In this document: positions 54,131-64,000 of the stretch, piece after piece | How positions within the stretch are numbered: the first letter of the stretch is position 1 | Layout of the letters: the number at the start of each line of letters is the position of its first letter | DNA from: Mycolicibacterium sp. BiH015 | GTDB taxonomy: Bacteria > Actinomycetota > Actinomycetes > Mycobacteriales > Mycobacteriaceae | Assembly (NCBI RefSeq): GCF_027706845.1 | Contig: NZ_JAQGCZ010000001.1 | Span: 620,001-684,000, forward strand | Length of the DNA stretch: 64,000 nt | Direction: 5' to 3' | The notes under the pieces: generated by a model | Told to the model about the DNA's origin: nothing | Seen by the model: the letters and a program-made list of their open reading frames with translations, nothing else | Database searches by the model: none | Made by a program: the position numbers and the translations under genes

Positions 54131-55447
54131 ATGGCCCCTACGCTCCAGGACCTCACGACGGACGCCGGAACCAGGTTCGTCCTCGCATTGTTCGTCGACC
54201 TGCGCGGCAAGCCGTGCGCCAAGCTCGTGCCCGTCGAAGCGGTCGATCTGCTGGCGACCGAGGGCGTCGGTTTCGCCGGCTACGCGGTCGGCGCCATGGG
54301 CCAGGAGCCCAAAGATCCCGATCTGATGGCCATCCCCGACCCGGCGTCGTTCACCCCCGTCCCCTTCATCAAGGACGGACTGGCGATCGTGCACTGCGAT
54401 CCCCACGTCAACGGCGAACCGTGGCCCTATGCACCGCGCGTCATCCTCAAGTCACTGATCCAGCGCTGCGCGGACGCCGGATTCGAACCGTGGGTCGGTG
54501 CCGAGGTCGAGTACTTCCTGTTGTGCCGCAACGCCGATGGCTCCGTCTCGGTCGCCGATGCCGCGGACACCGCCTCCCAGCCCTGCTACGACGCTCGAGG
54601 CGTCACCCGCATGTACGACCATCTGACCGCCGTCTCGACCGCGATGAACCAGCTCGGTTGGTCCAACTACGCCAACGACCACGAAGACGGCAACGGGCAG
54701 TTCGAGCAGAACTTCACGTTCGCCGATGCGCTGACCACCGCGGACCGGGTCATCACCCTGCGCTATCTGCTCTCGATGATCGCCGCCGAGCGCGGCATGA
54801 TCGCCACCTTCATGCCGAAACCCTTCGGCGACAAGACAGGAAGTGGACTGCATCTGCATCTGTCGCTCACCAGCGGCGGCACCCCCGTCTTCCCGGCAGG
54901 AGGGGACGGGCTCGATGAACGCGGCCTCGGGCTCTCCGACACCGCGTACGGCTTCATCGGCGGCATCCTCGAACACGCCTGCGCACTGCAGGCGGTGGTC
55001 GCACCAACCGTCAACTCCTACAAGCGGACCGGGGCGGTCAGCACCGCCTCGGGGGCGTCGTGGGCGCCGCGGCTGCCCACCTACGGGGGCAACGACCGGA
55101 CCCACTACATCCGCGTTCCAGACTCCGACCGGATCGAGATGCGTGGCGGAGACGGATCTGCCAACCCCTATCTGGCGATCGCAGCCGCACTCGGCGCGGG
55201 TATCGACGGCATCAAGCGAAGTACCGATCCGGGGGCGGTCGGCTCGGGCCTGAGCACACGCGCTTTGCCGCCCACCCTGTTGCACGCGGTCGACGAGTTC
55301 GAGGCCGATCCGGTCGTCACAGGGGTTCTCGACGCCGCGGGTGCCGGCGTCGCCACCTACTTCGCCACGATCAAGCGCGAGGAGTTCTTCGCCTACCACA
55401 GCTCGGTCAGCTCTTGGGAGCTGGACACCTATCTCACCGCGTTCTAG
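54131..55447 (+). CDS. glnT: type III glutamine-synthetase-like amide ligase (GlnT/GmaS family)
   Basis: 438 residues. VGAEVEYFLL near residue 120 and NDHEDGNGQFEQNF near 175 hold metal-binding Glu residues; KPFGDKTGSGLHLHLSL is the ATP/His region; VNSYKRTGA and RIEMRGGDGSANPYLAIAA follow. This clade joins glutamate to ammonia or to methylamine (gamma-glutamylmethylamide synthetase). Neighbouring mgsABC/glxBCD-like genes leave both options open. First gene of a tight operon. Confidence 0.85.
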   Translation: MAPTLQDLTTDAGTRFVLALFVDLRGKPCAKLVPVEAVDLLATEGVGFAGYAVGAMGQEPKDPDLMAIPDPASFTPVPFIKDGLAIVHCDPHVNGEPWPYAPRVILKSLIQRCADAGFEPWVGAEVEYFLLCRNADGSVSVADAADTASQPCYDARGVTRMYDHLTAVSTAMNQLGWSNYANDHEDGNGQFEQNFTFADALTTADRVITLRYLLSMIAAERGMIATFMPKPFGDKTGSGLHLHLSLTSGGTPVFPAGGDGLDERGLGLSDTAYGFIGGILEHACALQAVVAPTVNSYKRTGAVSTASGASWAPRLPTYGGNDRTHYIRVPDSDRIEMRGGDGSANPYLAIAAALGAGIDGIKRSTDPGAVGSGLSTRALPPTLLHAVDEFEADPVVTGVLDAAGAGVATYFATIKREEFFAYHSSVSSWELDTYLTAF

Positions 55448-55478
55448 GACGAATTCGCTCCAGGAAAGAGGTCAAGCC

Positions 55479-56387
55479 ATGTGCGGGATCGTCGGGTTGC
55501 ACCTACGGACGCCCGAGCTCTATCCCCGGCTCGGTCAGCTGCTGACCGGGATGCTCTGCGAGATGGGCGATCGGGGCAGCGATTCGGCCGGCGTCGCCGT
55601 CTACGGCGACCCAACGTGGTCACCACCCGGCCACGGCTGCGTCTCGGTGGCCGACCTGGGCACCGGCTCGACCGAGGACACCACCGCGGTTGCCGCATCC
55701 GTTGGCGCAACCCTGGGTGGCGACGTCTCGGGTTCCGCCGTCGGGGTCAGCCACGTTCTGTCGGCCGCAGTGGATTCCGAGGTGCTGTTGTCCGCGGTCC
55801 GTGCCGCCTATCCCGACGCGCTCATTGCCGGATTCGGCTCCGACATGGCAGTTCTCAAAGGTGTCGGTCATCCACGGGTGCTCACCCACGGGTGGGGTCT
55901 GATGGATGCACAGGGATGGCAGGGCGTCGGGCACACCCGGATGGCCACCGAATCGGCCGTGACCCCCTCGGGCTGTCACCCGTACGCCGTCGGCCCGGGG
56001 CAGTGCATGGTGCACAACGGCTCGTTCGCCAACCACGCCACGATCCGCCGCGAGCTGCGCGCAGCCGGTGTGGTTTTCGACAGCGAGAACGACACTGAGG
56101 TGGGCGCGCGGTTCATTGCCGAGCAGCTCTCGCAGGGCCGCGATGTCGAAGGCCTATTGAAAGAGCTGTGCGCCACCTTTGACGGCTTCTACACCCTCCT
56201 GGTGTCCAACCGCGATTCTTTCGCTGTGGTGCGTGATGCGATCGCATGCAAGCCCGCCGTGATCGCGGAGACGGACGAATGGGTCGCCATGGGCAGCGAA
56301 TACCGCGCCCTGGCAGGACTTCCCGGTGTCGGGAAAGCCAAGATCTGGGAGCCCGAGCCCGAGGTGGTGTACGCATGGCAGCGATAG
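55479..56387 (+). CDS. class II glutamine amidotransferase subunit (GlxB/MgsA-like)
   Basis: 302 residues. MCGIVGLHLRTPEL exposes the nucleophile Cys2; MGDRGSDSAGVAVYGD, VGHTRMATESAVTPSGCHPYA (by parts) and VHNGSFANH match the GATase_6 domain of glutamate synthase. It would release ammonia (or methylamine) from the amide formed by the upstream ligase. GGAAAGAGG lies before the ATG. Confidence 0.85.
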   Translation: MCGIVGLHLRTPELYPRLGQLLTGMLCEMGDRGSDSAGVAVYGDPTWSPPGHGCVSVADLGTGSTEDTTAVAASVGATLGGDVSGSAVGVSHVLSAAVDSEVLLSAVRAAYPDALIAGFGSDMAVLKGVGHPRVLTHGWGLMDAQGWQGVGHTRMATESAVTPSGCHPYAVGPGQCMVHNGSFANHATIRRELRAAGVVFDSENDTEVGARFIAEQLSQGRDVEGLLKELCATFDGFYTLLVSNRDSFAVVRDAIACKPAVIAETDEWVAMGSEYRALAGLPGVGKAKIWEPEPEVVYAWQR

Positions 56388-57091
56388 ATTTCTCCTCGCG
56401 CGAGCGCTCGTCGGCGTTAGTCTTCGACCTGCAGGCCACCCCGCTTCGCGAAGTCAATGCCGCGTTGCACACCCCGGGTCTGGCCGGCGAGGTCGTCATC
56501 GAGAACCCTGCGGGAGCACACAACGTCGCCGTAGGTCTCAACGCGCCGGTGACGGTCACCGTCGACGGACATGTCGGCTACTACGCCGCCGGTATGAACC
56601 AGCAGGCCGACGTGCTCATCAACGGCAACGCAGGCACCGGCGTGGCGGAGAACATGATGAGCGGCTCGGTGTGGGTGAAAGGCGACGCCTCGCAGTCGGC
56701 GGGCGCGACCGCCCACGGGGGCCTGCTCGTCATCGAGGGCAATGCCGCTGCGCGCTGCGGCATTTCGATGAAAGGGGTGGACATCGTCGTCGGCGGCAAC
56801 GTCGGCCACATGAGCGCCTTCATGGCGCAGGCCGGACGGCTCGTCATCCGCGGCGACGCGGGCGAAGCGCTCGGCGACTCCATCTACGAGGCCCGCATCT
56901 ACGTCCGCGGTGAGGTGGCCTCGCTGGGCGCGGATTGCATCGCGAAACCCATGCGGGAGGAGCACCACGAGGAACTCGGACAACTCTTGAAGACAGCGGG
57001 GTTCGAAGGCGACGACACCGGCGCCTACACGCGATACGGATCCGCACGGAGTCTGTACAACTTCCACGTCGACAATGCGAGCAGCTACTGA
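56375..57091 (+). CDS. glutamate-synthase GXGXG-domain subunit (GlxC/MgsB-like)
   Basis: 238 residues of a right-handed beta-helix with repeated G-x-x-G-x-x-x-G turns (VLINGNAGTGVAENMMSG, LLVIEGNAAARCGISMKG, IVVGGNVGHMSAFMAQAG), as in the C-terminal domain of glutamate synthase. Structural or channel-lining subunit. Overlaps the previous gene by 13 bp and the next by one base. Confidence 0.85.
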   Translation: MAAIDFSSRERSSALVFDLQATPLREVNAALHTPGLAGEVVIENPAGAHNVAVGLNAPVTVTVDGHVGYYAAGMNQQADVLINGNAGTGVAENMMSGSVWVKGDASQSAGATAHGGLLVIEGNAAARCGISMKGVDIVVGGNVGHMSAFMAQAGRLVIRGDAGEALGDSIYEARIYVRGEVASLGADCIAKPMREEHHEELGQLLKTAGFEGDDTGAYTRYGSARSLYNFHVDNASSY

Positions 57092-58455
57092 TGACCTACA
57101 CCAGTGACGAGCGGGCGCGTCTCGGCCTGCGCGAATCCGCGACCTTCGACCGGGCCACCATCGCCGCGATCCAGCGCGCCGCCGAGACCGGCATCTACGA
57201 CATCCGCGGCTGGGGCGCCAAGCGGCCGCTGCCCCACTTCGACGACCTGCTCTTCCTCGGCGCGTCGATGTCCCGCTATCCGCTCGAGGGATACCGCGAG
57301 CGGTGCGCCACCGACATCGTGCTCGGCGACCGATTCGCCAAACACCCTCTGCACCTGGATATCCCGGTCACGATCGCCGGCATGAGCTTCGGGGCGCTGT
57401 CCGGCCCCGCCAAGGAGGCGCTGGGGCGCGGAGCGAGCGAGGTCGGCACGTCGACGACGACCGGTGACGGCGGCATGACCCCCGAGGAGCGCGGCCAGAG
57501 CAAGTACCTCGTCTACCAGTACCTGCCGTCGCGGTACGGCATGAACCCCGACGACCTGCGCAAGGCCGACGCCATCGAGGTGGTTCTCGGCCAGGGCGCC
57601 AAGCCCGGCGGCGGTGGAATGCTGTTGGGGCAGAAGATCTCCGAGCGTGTCGCCGGGATGCGTACGCTCCCCGAGGGTATCGACCAGCGCTCGGCGTGCC
57701 GCCATCCCGACTGGACCGGCCCCGACGATCTGACCATCAAGATCAACGAACTCCGCGAGATCACCGACTGGGAGAAGCCGATCTACGTCAAGGTCGGAGC
57801 CACCCGCACGTACTACGACGTCAAGCTCGCGGTGCACGCGGGCGCGGACGTCGTCGTGGTCGACGGTATGCAGGGCGGCACGGCGGCCACCCAGGACGTG
57901 TTCATCGAGCATGTCGGGATTCCGACGCTGGCGGCGATCCCGCAGGCGGTGCAGGCCCTGCAGGAACTGGGCGTTCATAGGACCGGGGCGAGCGGAGCGA
58001 CGGGAAGAAGAGGAGTCCAGCTCATCGTGTCGGGCGGCATCCGAAACGGCGCCGACGTCGCGAAGGCGCTGGCCCTCGGTGCCGACGCCGTCGCGATCGG
58101 CACCGCGGCGCTGATCGCCCTCGGCGACAACCACCCGCGGTACGCGTCCGAGTACGAAAAGCTCGGCAGCGCAGCGGGTTTCTATGACGACTACCAGGAC
58201 GGCCGAGATCCCGCGGGCATCAGCACGCAGGATCCCGAGCTCGCCGCGCGTTTCGACCCGATCGCCGGCGGACGACGTCTGGCCAACTTCCTGCGCGTCC
58301 TGACAATGGAGGCCCAGACCATCGCCCGCGCCTGCGGCAAGTCCCACGTGTGCCACCTCGAGCCCGACGACCTCGTCGCGGTCAGCATCGAGGCGGCCGC
58401 GATGGCCAAGGTTCCCCTTGCCGGCACGGACTGGATCCCCGGGCAGAAGTGGTGA
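57091..58455 (+). CDS. FMN-binding glutamate-synthase-like subunit (GlxD/MgsC-like)
   Basis: 454 residues. IAGMSFGALSGPAKEALGRG, TGDGGMTPEERGQSKYLVYQ, GQGAKPGGGGMLLGQKIS and VDGMQGGTAATQDVF form the FMN-binding TIM barrel of the GltB synthase domain; the Fe-S Cys cluster candidates are few (SACRHPD, ACGKSHVCHLE). It would transfer the released amine to a 2-oxoacid. Residues about 297-307 (TGASGATGRRG) look like an in-frame insertion. TGATG overlap with the previous gene. Confidence 0.85.
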   Translation: MTYTSDERARLGLRESATFDRATIAAIQRAAETGIYDIRGWGAKRPLPHFDDLLFLGASMSRYPLEGYRERCATDIVLGDRFAKHPLHLDIPVTIAGMSFGALSGPAKEALGRGASEVGTSTTTGDGGMTPEERGQSKYLVYQYLPSRYGMNPDDLRKADAIEVVLGQGAKPGGGGMLLGQKISERVAGMRTLPEGIDQRSACRHPDWTGPDDLTIKINELREITDWEKPIYVKVGATRTYYDVKLAVHAGADVVVVDGMQGGTAATQDVFIEHVGIPTLAAIPQAVQALQELGVHRTGASGATGRRGVQLIVSGGIRNGADVAKALALGADAVAIGTAALIALGDNHPRYASEYEKLGSAAGFYDDYQDGRDPAGISTQDPELAARFDPIAGGRRLANFLRVLTMEAQTIARACGKSHVCHLEPDDLVAVSIEAAAMAKVPLAGTDWIPGQKW

Positions 58456-59657
58456 GCGAGACCGCGGACGTCGTCATCGTCGGCGGCGGCATCGAAGGGT
58501 CTGCCGCGGCGTGGGCGCTGAGTCGGCGCGGCGTCACCGATGTCGTTGTGCTGGAGCGCAATACCGTCGGCTCAGGCATGACCGGAAAGTCCAGCGGAAT
58601 CGTGCGGTGTCACTACGGGGTGAGCTCTCTGGCGGCGATGGCGGCCGACGGACTTAAGGTCTTCGAAAGCCCCCAACAATTTCTGGGAGATCAGGTACTC
58701 GACATCGGGTTCCGCCAGACCGGCTACGTCGTCGGTGTCGGCGAGCAGAACGTCGAGGCGATGCGCAAAAGCCTTGCCGCGCAACAGTCCGTCGGCGTCG
58801 AGACCGCGGAGATCGACAAGGCCGACGTCGCGGAACTGTGGCCGTTCGCCGATCTCACGCCGTTCGCGGCGTTCGGCTGGGAGGCCCGCGGCGGCTATGG
58901 AGACGCCTACCAGACCGCGCAGGCGTTCTCGACGTCCGCGCGCGCCTCCGGAGTGCGAATCCGCCAGGGCACCACCGTCTCCGGCCTGCTCGTCGAGGCA
59001 GACCGCGTCACCGGAGTGCGGCTGGCCGACGGATCGGAGATCTCAGCGGGCACGGTCGTCGTCGCGACCGGTGTGTGGACGAAGCCGTTTCTGCAGTCGT
59101 ACGGCATCGACGTGCCGATCAGGGTCATCCGCGAACAGATCGTGATGATCGACCCGGGTGTGGAAGTGGGAAAGGTGCCCGTCTTCTCCGACCTGGTGTC
59201 GCTGCAGTACGTGCGTCCTGAAGTCCGCGGCGAGATCCTCTTCGGCAACAGCGACCTGCCCGGCTACGCAGACATCGACCCGTCGGACCCGGACAATTAC
59301 CTCAACCGCGCCACCGACGACTTCGTCGACCTCACCGTCGACAAGGTCGGCACCCGCTTCCCCGGTTTCCCGGACCCGTCGATCTCGGGCAGCTACGCCG
59401 GCTGCTACGACGTCACCCCCGACTGGAACCCGATCATCTCGCGGGCCCCGCTGGACGGGCTCGTCATCGCCGCGGGGTTCAGTGGACACGGTTTCAAAAT
59501 CGCTCCTGCCGTCGGCACACTGGTCGCCGACATCGTGATCGACGATCGCAGCAGCGACCCCCGCATCCCCGCGTCGGACTTCCGGTTCTCCCGCTTCGCC
59601 GAGAACGACCCGCTGAAGACGCCCTACCCGTACGTCGGGGCGGGACAGATGCGCTAG
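58452..59657 (+). CDS. FAD-dependent amine/amino-acid oxidoreductase (sarcosine-oxidase beta-like)
   Basis: 401 residues. VVIVGGGIEGSAAAWALSRRG binds FAD (by position, residues 7-27); VGSGMTGKSSGIVRCHYG, VVATGVWTKPFLQSYG and the C-terminal GFSGHGFKIAPAVG are DAO-family features. Probably oxidises the N-alkyl amino acid or amine made by the cluster. Start GTG overlaps the previous stop (GTGA). The other subunits of N-methylglutamate dehydrogenase are not present here. Confidence 0.83.
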   Translation: MSETADVVIVGGGIEGSAAAWALSRRGVTDVVVLERNTVGSGMTGKSSGIVRCHYGVSSLAAMAADGLKVFESPQQFLGDQVLDIGFRQTGYVVGVGEQNVEAMRKSLAAQQSVGVETAEIDKADVAELWPFADLTPFAAFGWEARGGYGDAYQTAQAFSTSARASGVRIRQGTTVSGLLVEADRVTGVRLADGSEISAGTVVVATGVWTKPFLQSYGIDVPIRVIREQIVMIDPGVEVGKVPVFSDLVSLQYVRPEVRGEILFGNSDLPGYADIDPSDPDNYLNRATDDFVDLTVDKVGTRFPGFPDPSISGSYAGCYDVTPDWNPIISRAPLDGLVIAAGFSGHGFKIAPAVGTLVADIVIDDRSSDPRIPASDFRFSRFAENDPLKTPYPYVGAGQMR

Positions 59658-59668
59658 ACAGGTGCACT

Positions 59669-60319
59669 GTGGCTTCTCCTGACGATCTGCTGCGCAACAC
59701 CTCGGGGACAGCGCGGGACCGCGACCCCGCAGCGCCGGTCGAAGAGCTCGAGATCGAGTCGGCGATCGGTCGCAACGTGCGGTTGCTCCGGCAACAGCAG
59801 GGTCTGACGGTCGCCGAGACGGCAACCCGGATCGGCATCTCGAAGGCGATGATGAGCAAGATCGAGAACGCGCAGACCTCGTGCAGCCTGTCGACGCTCG
59901 CGCTGCTGGCCAAAGGTTTCGACGTTCCCGTGACCAGCCTGTTCCGCGGTGCGGACGTGGAACGGCCCGCCGCGTTCGTCAAGGCGGGCACAGGTGCGGC
60001 GATCGTGCGCGAAGGCACCCGCGAGGGCCACGAGTACCAGCTTCTGGGTTCCCTGCGCGGCGAGCACAAGCGGCTGGAATGTCTGCAGGTCACGCTGTCG
60101 GAGAAGAGCCAGACCTATCCGCTGTTCCAGCATCCCGGCACCGAGTTCATCTACATGCTCGAAGGCGTCATGGACTACAGCCACAGCCGCTCGGTGTACC
60201 GCCTGCACCCCGGCGACTCACTGCAGATGGACGGCGAGGGCGCCCACGGTCCCGTCGACCTCGTCGAGCTACCGATCCGCTTCCTGTCGGTGATCGCCTT
60301 CCCCGACTTTCAGGTCTGA
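59669..60319 (+). CDS. XRE-cupin transcriptional regulator
   Basis: 216 residues. HTH: IGRNVRLLRQQQGLTVAETA then RIGISKAMMSKIENAQTS; cupin at about 130-210 (TEFIYMLEGVMDYSH, HPGDSLQMDGEGAHGP). Regulators of this type sense small amines or amino-acid derivatives through the cupin. GTG start, 11 bp after the oxidoreductase gene, so it is the last gene of the operon and its likely regulator. Confidence 0.85.
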   Translation: MASPDDLLRNTSGTARDRDPAAPVEELEIESAIGRNVRLLRQQQGLTVAETATRIGISKAMMSKIENAQTSCSLSTLALLAKGFDVPVTSLFRGADVERPAAFVKAGTGAAIVREGTREGHEYQLLGSLRGEHKRLECLQVTLSEKSQTYPLFQHPGTEFIYMLEGVMDYSHSRSVYRLHPGDSLQMDGEGAHGPVDLVELPIRFLSVIAFPDFQV

Positions 60320-60360
60320 CGGGTTTGGACGCGCGCAGGCGCAGGAGTAAGGTGTGGCCC

Positions 60361-60402
60361 GTGCAGCGGGTGCTCCTTCTCGGACGCCGCGACGGGGTCT
60401 GA
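60361..60402 (+). CDS. leuA leader peptide
   Basis: 13 residues: MQRVLLLGRRDGV, with three consecutive leucine codons. It starts at GTG after GGTGTGGCCC, upstream of leuA, and its end overlaps the attenuator stem below. Consistent with leucine-dependent attenuation. Confidence 0.65.
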   Translation: MQRVLLLGRRDGV

Positions 60403-60425
60403 TCCAGACTGGCCTCCCGTCGCGG
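60387..60425 (+). terminator. leuA attenuator hairpin
   Basis: CCGCGACGGG (60387-60396) pairs perfectly with CCCGTCGCGG (60416-60425), with inner GTCT/AGAC pairing; GTGTTT follows. The left arm lies in the leader ORF, so ribosome stalling at the leucine codons could alter folding. Confidence 0.6.
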
Positions 60426-60463
60426 GTGTTTCGCGATGCGCCGGTCTGAAGTCCACTGGGTAA

Positions 60464-62311
<1,848 letters not shown>

Positions 62312-62346
62312 ATCACGTGGGGTGGTAACTGTGAGCCGTCGCATCG

Positions 62347-62880
62347 ATGCCTGAACGCAGGCTGTCGGCCACGGGTGACGATCTCGGGTACCGACTCCTC
62401 GGGGGTGCCCTCGTCCTCGTTGCCGGTATCTGGGCGGTGGCCGAACTCGCGGGCGAGTTCCACCGCGGCGAGCGGTGGAATGCCCTTGCGGTGCTCGCAG
62501 CGATCGGTGTGACGGCGACGTCGCTGGGGATGTTCAGCTTCATCGTCATTCGGGCCGCGCGTATCCGGCGTACAGGATTGGTATTGCGCGACAACGAATT
62601 TCAGTTGGGCAGTCACCGTTTCGCATGGAGCGAGGTCGACGGCTTCACCGTCGTGCGCGACTCGGAAACGAACCTGCCCACGCACGTGAAGGTGGTCTTG
62701 GCCCGTGACGCGTCGCCGGGACCAGCATTTCTTCTCGCTGCGGTGATCGGCCGCCTCGGTATCCGGATCTCCCCGGCATACCTGCCCACCCAGGGTTTCG
62801 ACACTGGCGGCCGTCCGCTCGACGGTGTACTCCGGCAATGGCTGCACCGCGCTCGCATGAACCGCCCGGACACCGACTAG
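62347..62880 (+). CDS. two-pass membrane protein of unknown function
   Basis: 177 residues. Two hydrophobic segments (LLGGALVLVAGIWAVAELAG near 18-37 and ALAVLAAIGVTATSLGMFSF near 46-65) are followed by a soluble beta-rich part (LVLRDNEFQLGSHRFAWSEV) that resembles bacterial PH-like domains of mycobacterial membrane proteins. 35 bp after leuA, and its end overlaps the TetR gene by four bases (convergent). Confidence 0.75.
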   Translation: MPERRLSATGDDLGYRLLGGALVLVAGIWAVAELAGEFHRGERWNALAVLAAIGVTATSLGMFSFIVIRAARIRRTGLVLRDNEFQLGSHRFAWSEVDGFTVVRDSETNLPTHVKVVLARDASPGPAFLLAAVIGRLGIRISPAYLPTQGFDTGGRPLDGVLRQWLHRARMNRPDTD

Positions 62881-63461
62881 ACGAATACACCCGCGGCCAC
62901 CGCGGCCAGTGTCGCGTCGACGGCGCGCTGGGCGTCGCGCGGCCGGGGTGGCGTGGTGTCGGTCAGGAGCCGATAGTAGAGCGGCGCGGAGATGTGCCTG
63001 ATGACCTCGTCGGCGTCGGTACCCGGAGGCGCCTCACCGCGTGCGACGGCGTCAGCCACGACAGGTGCCAATTCGGTCAGCCGGGTTCGATAGAACCCCG
63101 CCAGCGACTCTGCCGTCGCCGCGTCGCACGTCGCTGCGGCGATGACGGCTTTGAACAGCGGCCCCTGCCGCTCGTCGGCCAGTGTCCGCTGAATGAGCTT
63201 GGCAATGCTGAGCAGATCGCCGCGGAGGGTGCCGGTCGCGGGGCGCGGGGTCGAAGTCGCCGCCATGTCGGCCAGCAGATCCGCGACCAGTGCGGGCACA
63301 GTTCCCCACCGCCGGTAGACGGTTGTCTTACCAACCCCGGCGCGGTCGGCGATGGTCGTCAGGTCCAGGGCGTGCAATCCGGCGACCGGGAGAAGGTCAG
63401 CGGCTGCGGCCAACACCGCTGCGCGTACCGCTGCGGTGCGCCCTCCGGGTCTCGCTGCCAC
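62877..63461 (-). CDS. TetR-family regulator
   Basis: 194 residues. HTH: LDLTTIADRAGVGKTTVYRR; C-terminal TetR_C-like domain with APLYYRLLTD. Starts at GTG. Divergent from an aldo/keto reductase; two near-identical boxes lie between. Confidence 0.85.
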   Translation of the reverse strand: MAARPGGRTAAVRAAVLAAAADLLPVAGLHALDLTTIADRAGVGKTTVYRRWGTVPALVADLLADMAATSTPRPATGTLRGDLLSIAKLIQRTLADERQGPLFKAVIAAATCDAATAESLAGFYRTRLTELAPVVADAVARGEAPPGTDADEVIRHISAPLYYRLLTDTTPPRPRDAQRAVDATLAAVAAGVFV

Positions 63462-63470
63462 CCACCCATC

Positions 63471-63494
63471 TTAACGGGACCAGGGTTTCATTAA
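63471..63494. promoter_or_regulatory. TetR-type box 1
   Basis: Core CGGGACCAGGGTTTC within TTAA borders, 10 bp upstream of the TetR start. Imperfect copy of box 2. Confidence 0.55.
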
Positions 63495-63518
63495 TTCGCG
63501 ACGGGTGCTACTGTGCCG

Positions 63519-63542
63519 TTAACGGGAACAAGGTTCCGATAA
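63519..63542. promoter_or_regulatory. TetR-type box 2
   Basis: Core CGGGAACAAGGTTCC, with a GGAAC-aag-GTTCC dyad, 11 bp before the aldo/keto reductase start. Starts 48 bp after box 1. The pair suggests joint control of both divergent genes. Confidence 0.65.
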
Positions 63543-63552
63543 GGGAGTACCC

Positions 63553-64000
63553 ATGCAATATCGGCGCGTAGGACGATCCGGCCTTCTTGTGTCCGAGATC
63601 GGCTTCGGTGCAGCCACATTCGGTGCTTCCGGAGAGTTCTTCGGGGCGTGGGCAGACACCACCGTCGACGAGGCGCGCAACCTTGTCGACATATGCCTCG
63701 ACGCGGGCGTGACACTGTTCGACACCGCCGACGTCTACTCCGACGGCGCTTCCGAGTCGGTCCTCGGTCTCGCACTACGGGGTCGTCGGCACCGAGCGAT
63801 CATCTCGACCAAGGCCGCGTTGCCCACCGGTCTGGGCTGGGACGACGCAGGGACGTCACGCCGCAGGCTCATCAGCAGCGTCGACGCAGCCCTGCGCCGG
63901 CTGCGCACCGACTACATCGATCTCTTCCAACTTCATGCCTTCGATGCGGGCACACCCGTCGAGGAGGTGCTCGACACGCTCGACATGCTGGTGCTCGCAG
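63553..64000 (+). CDS. aldo/keto reductase, cut by window end
   Basis: The first 149 residues are present. SGLLVSEIGFGAATFG, LFDTADVYSDGASE (Asp/Tyr pair), AIISTKAAL (Lys) and DLFQLHAFD (His) give the complete catalytic tetrad. Similar to aryl-alcohol-type AKRs. GGGAGTACCC precedes the ATG. Likely repressed by the divergent TetR protein through the two boxes. Confidence 0.85.
   Translation, partial: MQYRRVGRSGLLVSEIGFGAATFGASGEFFGAWADTTVDEARNLVDICLDAGVTLFDTADVYSDGASESVLGLALRGRRHRAIISTKAALPTGLGWDDAGTSRRRLISSVDAALRRLRTDYIDLFQLHAFDAGTPVEEVLDTLDMLVLA

Overview
The window is high-GC actinobacterial DNA, almost certainly from a fast-growing Mycolicibacterium (environmental Mycobacterium). The evidence is the complete ergothioneine cluster egtABCDE, asd-ask-leuA in mycobacterial order, a Zur-controlled set of cysteine-poor ribosomal proteins, mycofactocin-linked alcohol dehydrogenases with mftM, and PknH-sensor-like and DUF4185 exported proteins. 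Start codons are often GTG, and many genes overlap by four bases (GTGA or ATGA).

Layout. 1-9.7 kb: ordinary chromosome, with a PadR regulator, an aldo/keto reductase, prfC, a MmyB-type regulator divergent from an SDR, a quinone oxidoreductase, glpK and a methyltransferase. 9.73-19.11 kb: a self-contained accessory locus lying exactly between two copies of a 20-bp direct repeat; the right copy contains the start codon of a glutamate-cysteine-ligase-like gene. 19.1-23.5 kb: that ligase, a second methyltransferase, an MftD paralogue and mftM. 23.6-30.9 kb: a NarL-type two-component system, two iron-type alcohol dehydrogenases (one Mno-like) and a MoxR/VWA pair with His-rich segments. 31-35.8 kb: a dicarboxylate transporter, a TetR regulator, a P450 and an EAL-DICT protein. 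35.7-41 kb: egtE-D-C-B-A. 41-46.5 kb: ohr, a PknH-sensor-like protein, a COG0523 protein divergent from rpmB2-rpmG2-rpsN2-rpsR2, and a catalase. 46.5-52.6 kb: DUF4185, asd, ask, a nitroreductase and a C-N hydrolase. 52.7-60.3 kb: amt, a type III glutamine synthetase, three glutamate-synthase-like subunits, an FAD oxidoreductase and a cupin regulator. 60.3-64 kb: the leuA leader and leuA, a membrane protein, and a TetR regulator divergent from an aldo/keto reductase cut by the window edge.

The 9.73-19.11 kb locus is the main discovery candidate. It carries (i) a 1380-residue Ser/Thr kinase - class III cyclase - STAND-type ATPase fusion; (ii) an M50-type membrane metalloprotease; (iii) a SARP-type activator with a C-terminal FHA (phosphothreonine-binding) domain; (iv) a 46-residue peptide; and (v) about eighteen separate tiny ORFs, mostly 16-17 codons, most with a good ribosome-binding site. 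These encode variants of one arginine-rich peptide, roughly M-[IL]-x-x-[LIMT]-x-R-R-L-T-R-x-R-R-x. Two members are in-frame fusions of two and three units, one is frameshifted, one is decayed, and a block of two units is duplicated. Four transcription units (the 46-residue peptide, the protease, the minus-strand micropeptide, and the main array with the divergent activator) share an upstream box AGAAAC-nn-CCAAG. It reads as two CCAAG-like elements 11 bp apart, the geometry expected for a SARP regulator. I infer a phospho-signalling circuit (kinase to FHA-SARP to micropeptides and protease). What the peptides do is unknown to me.
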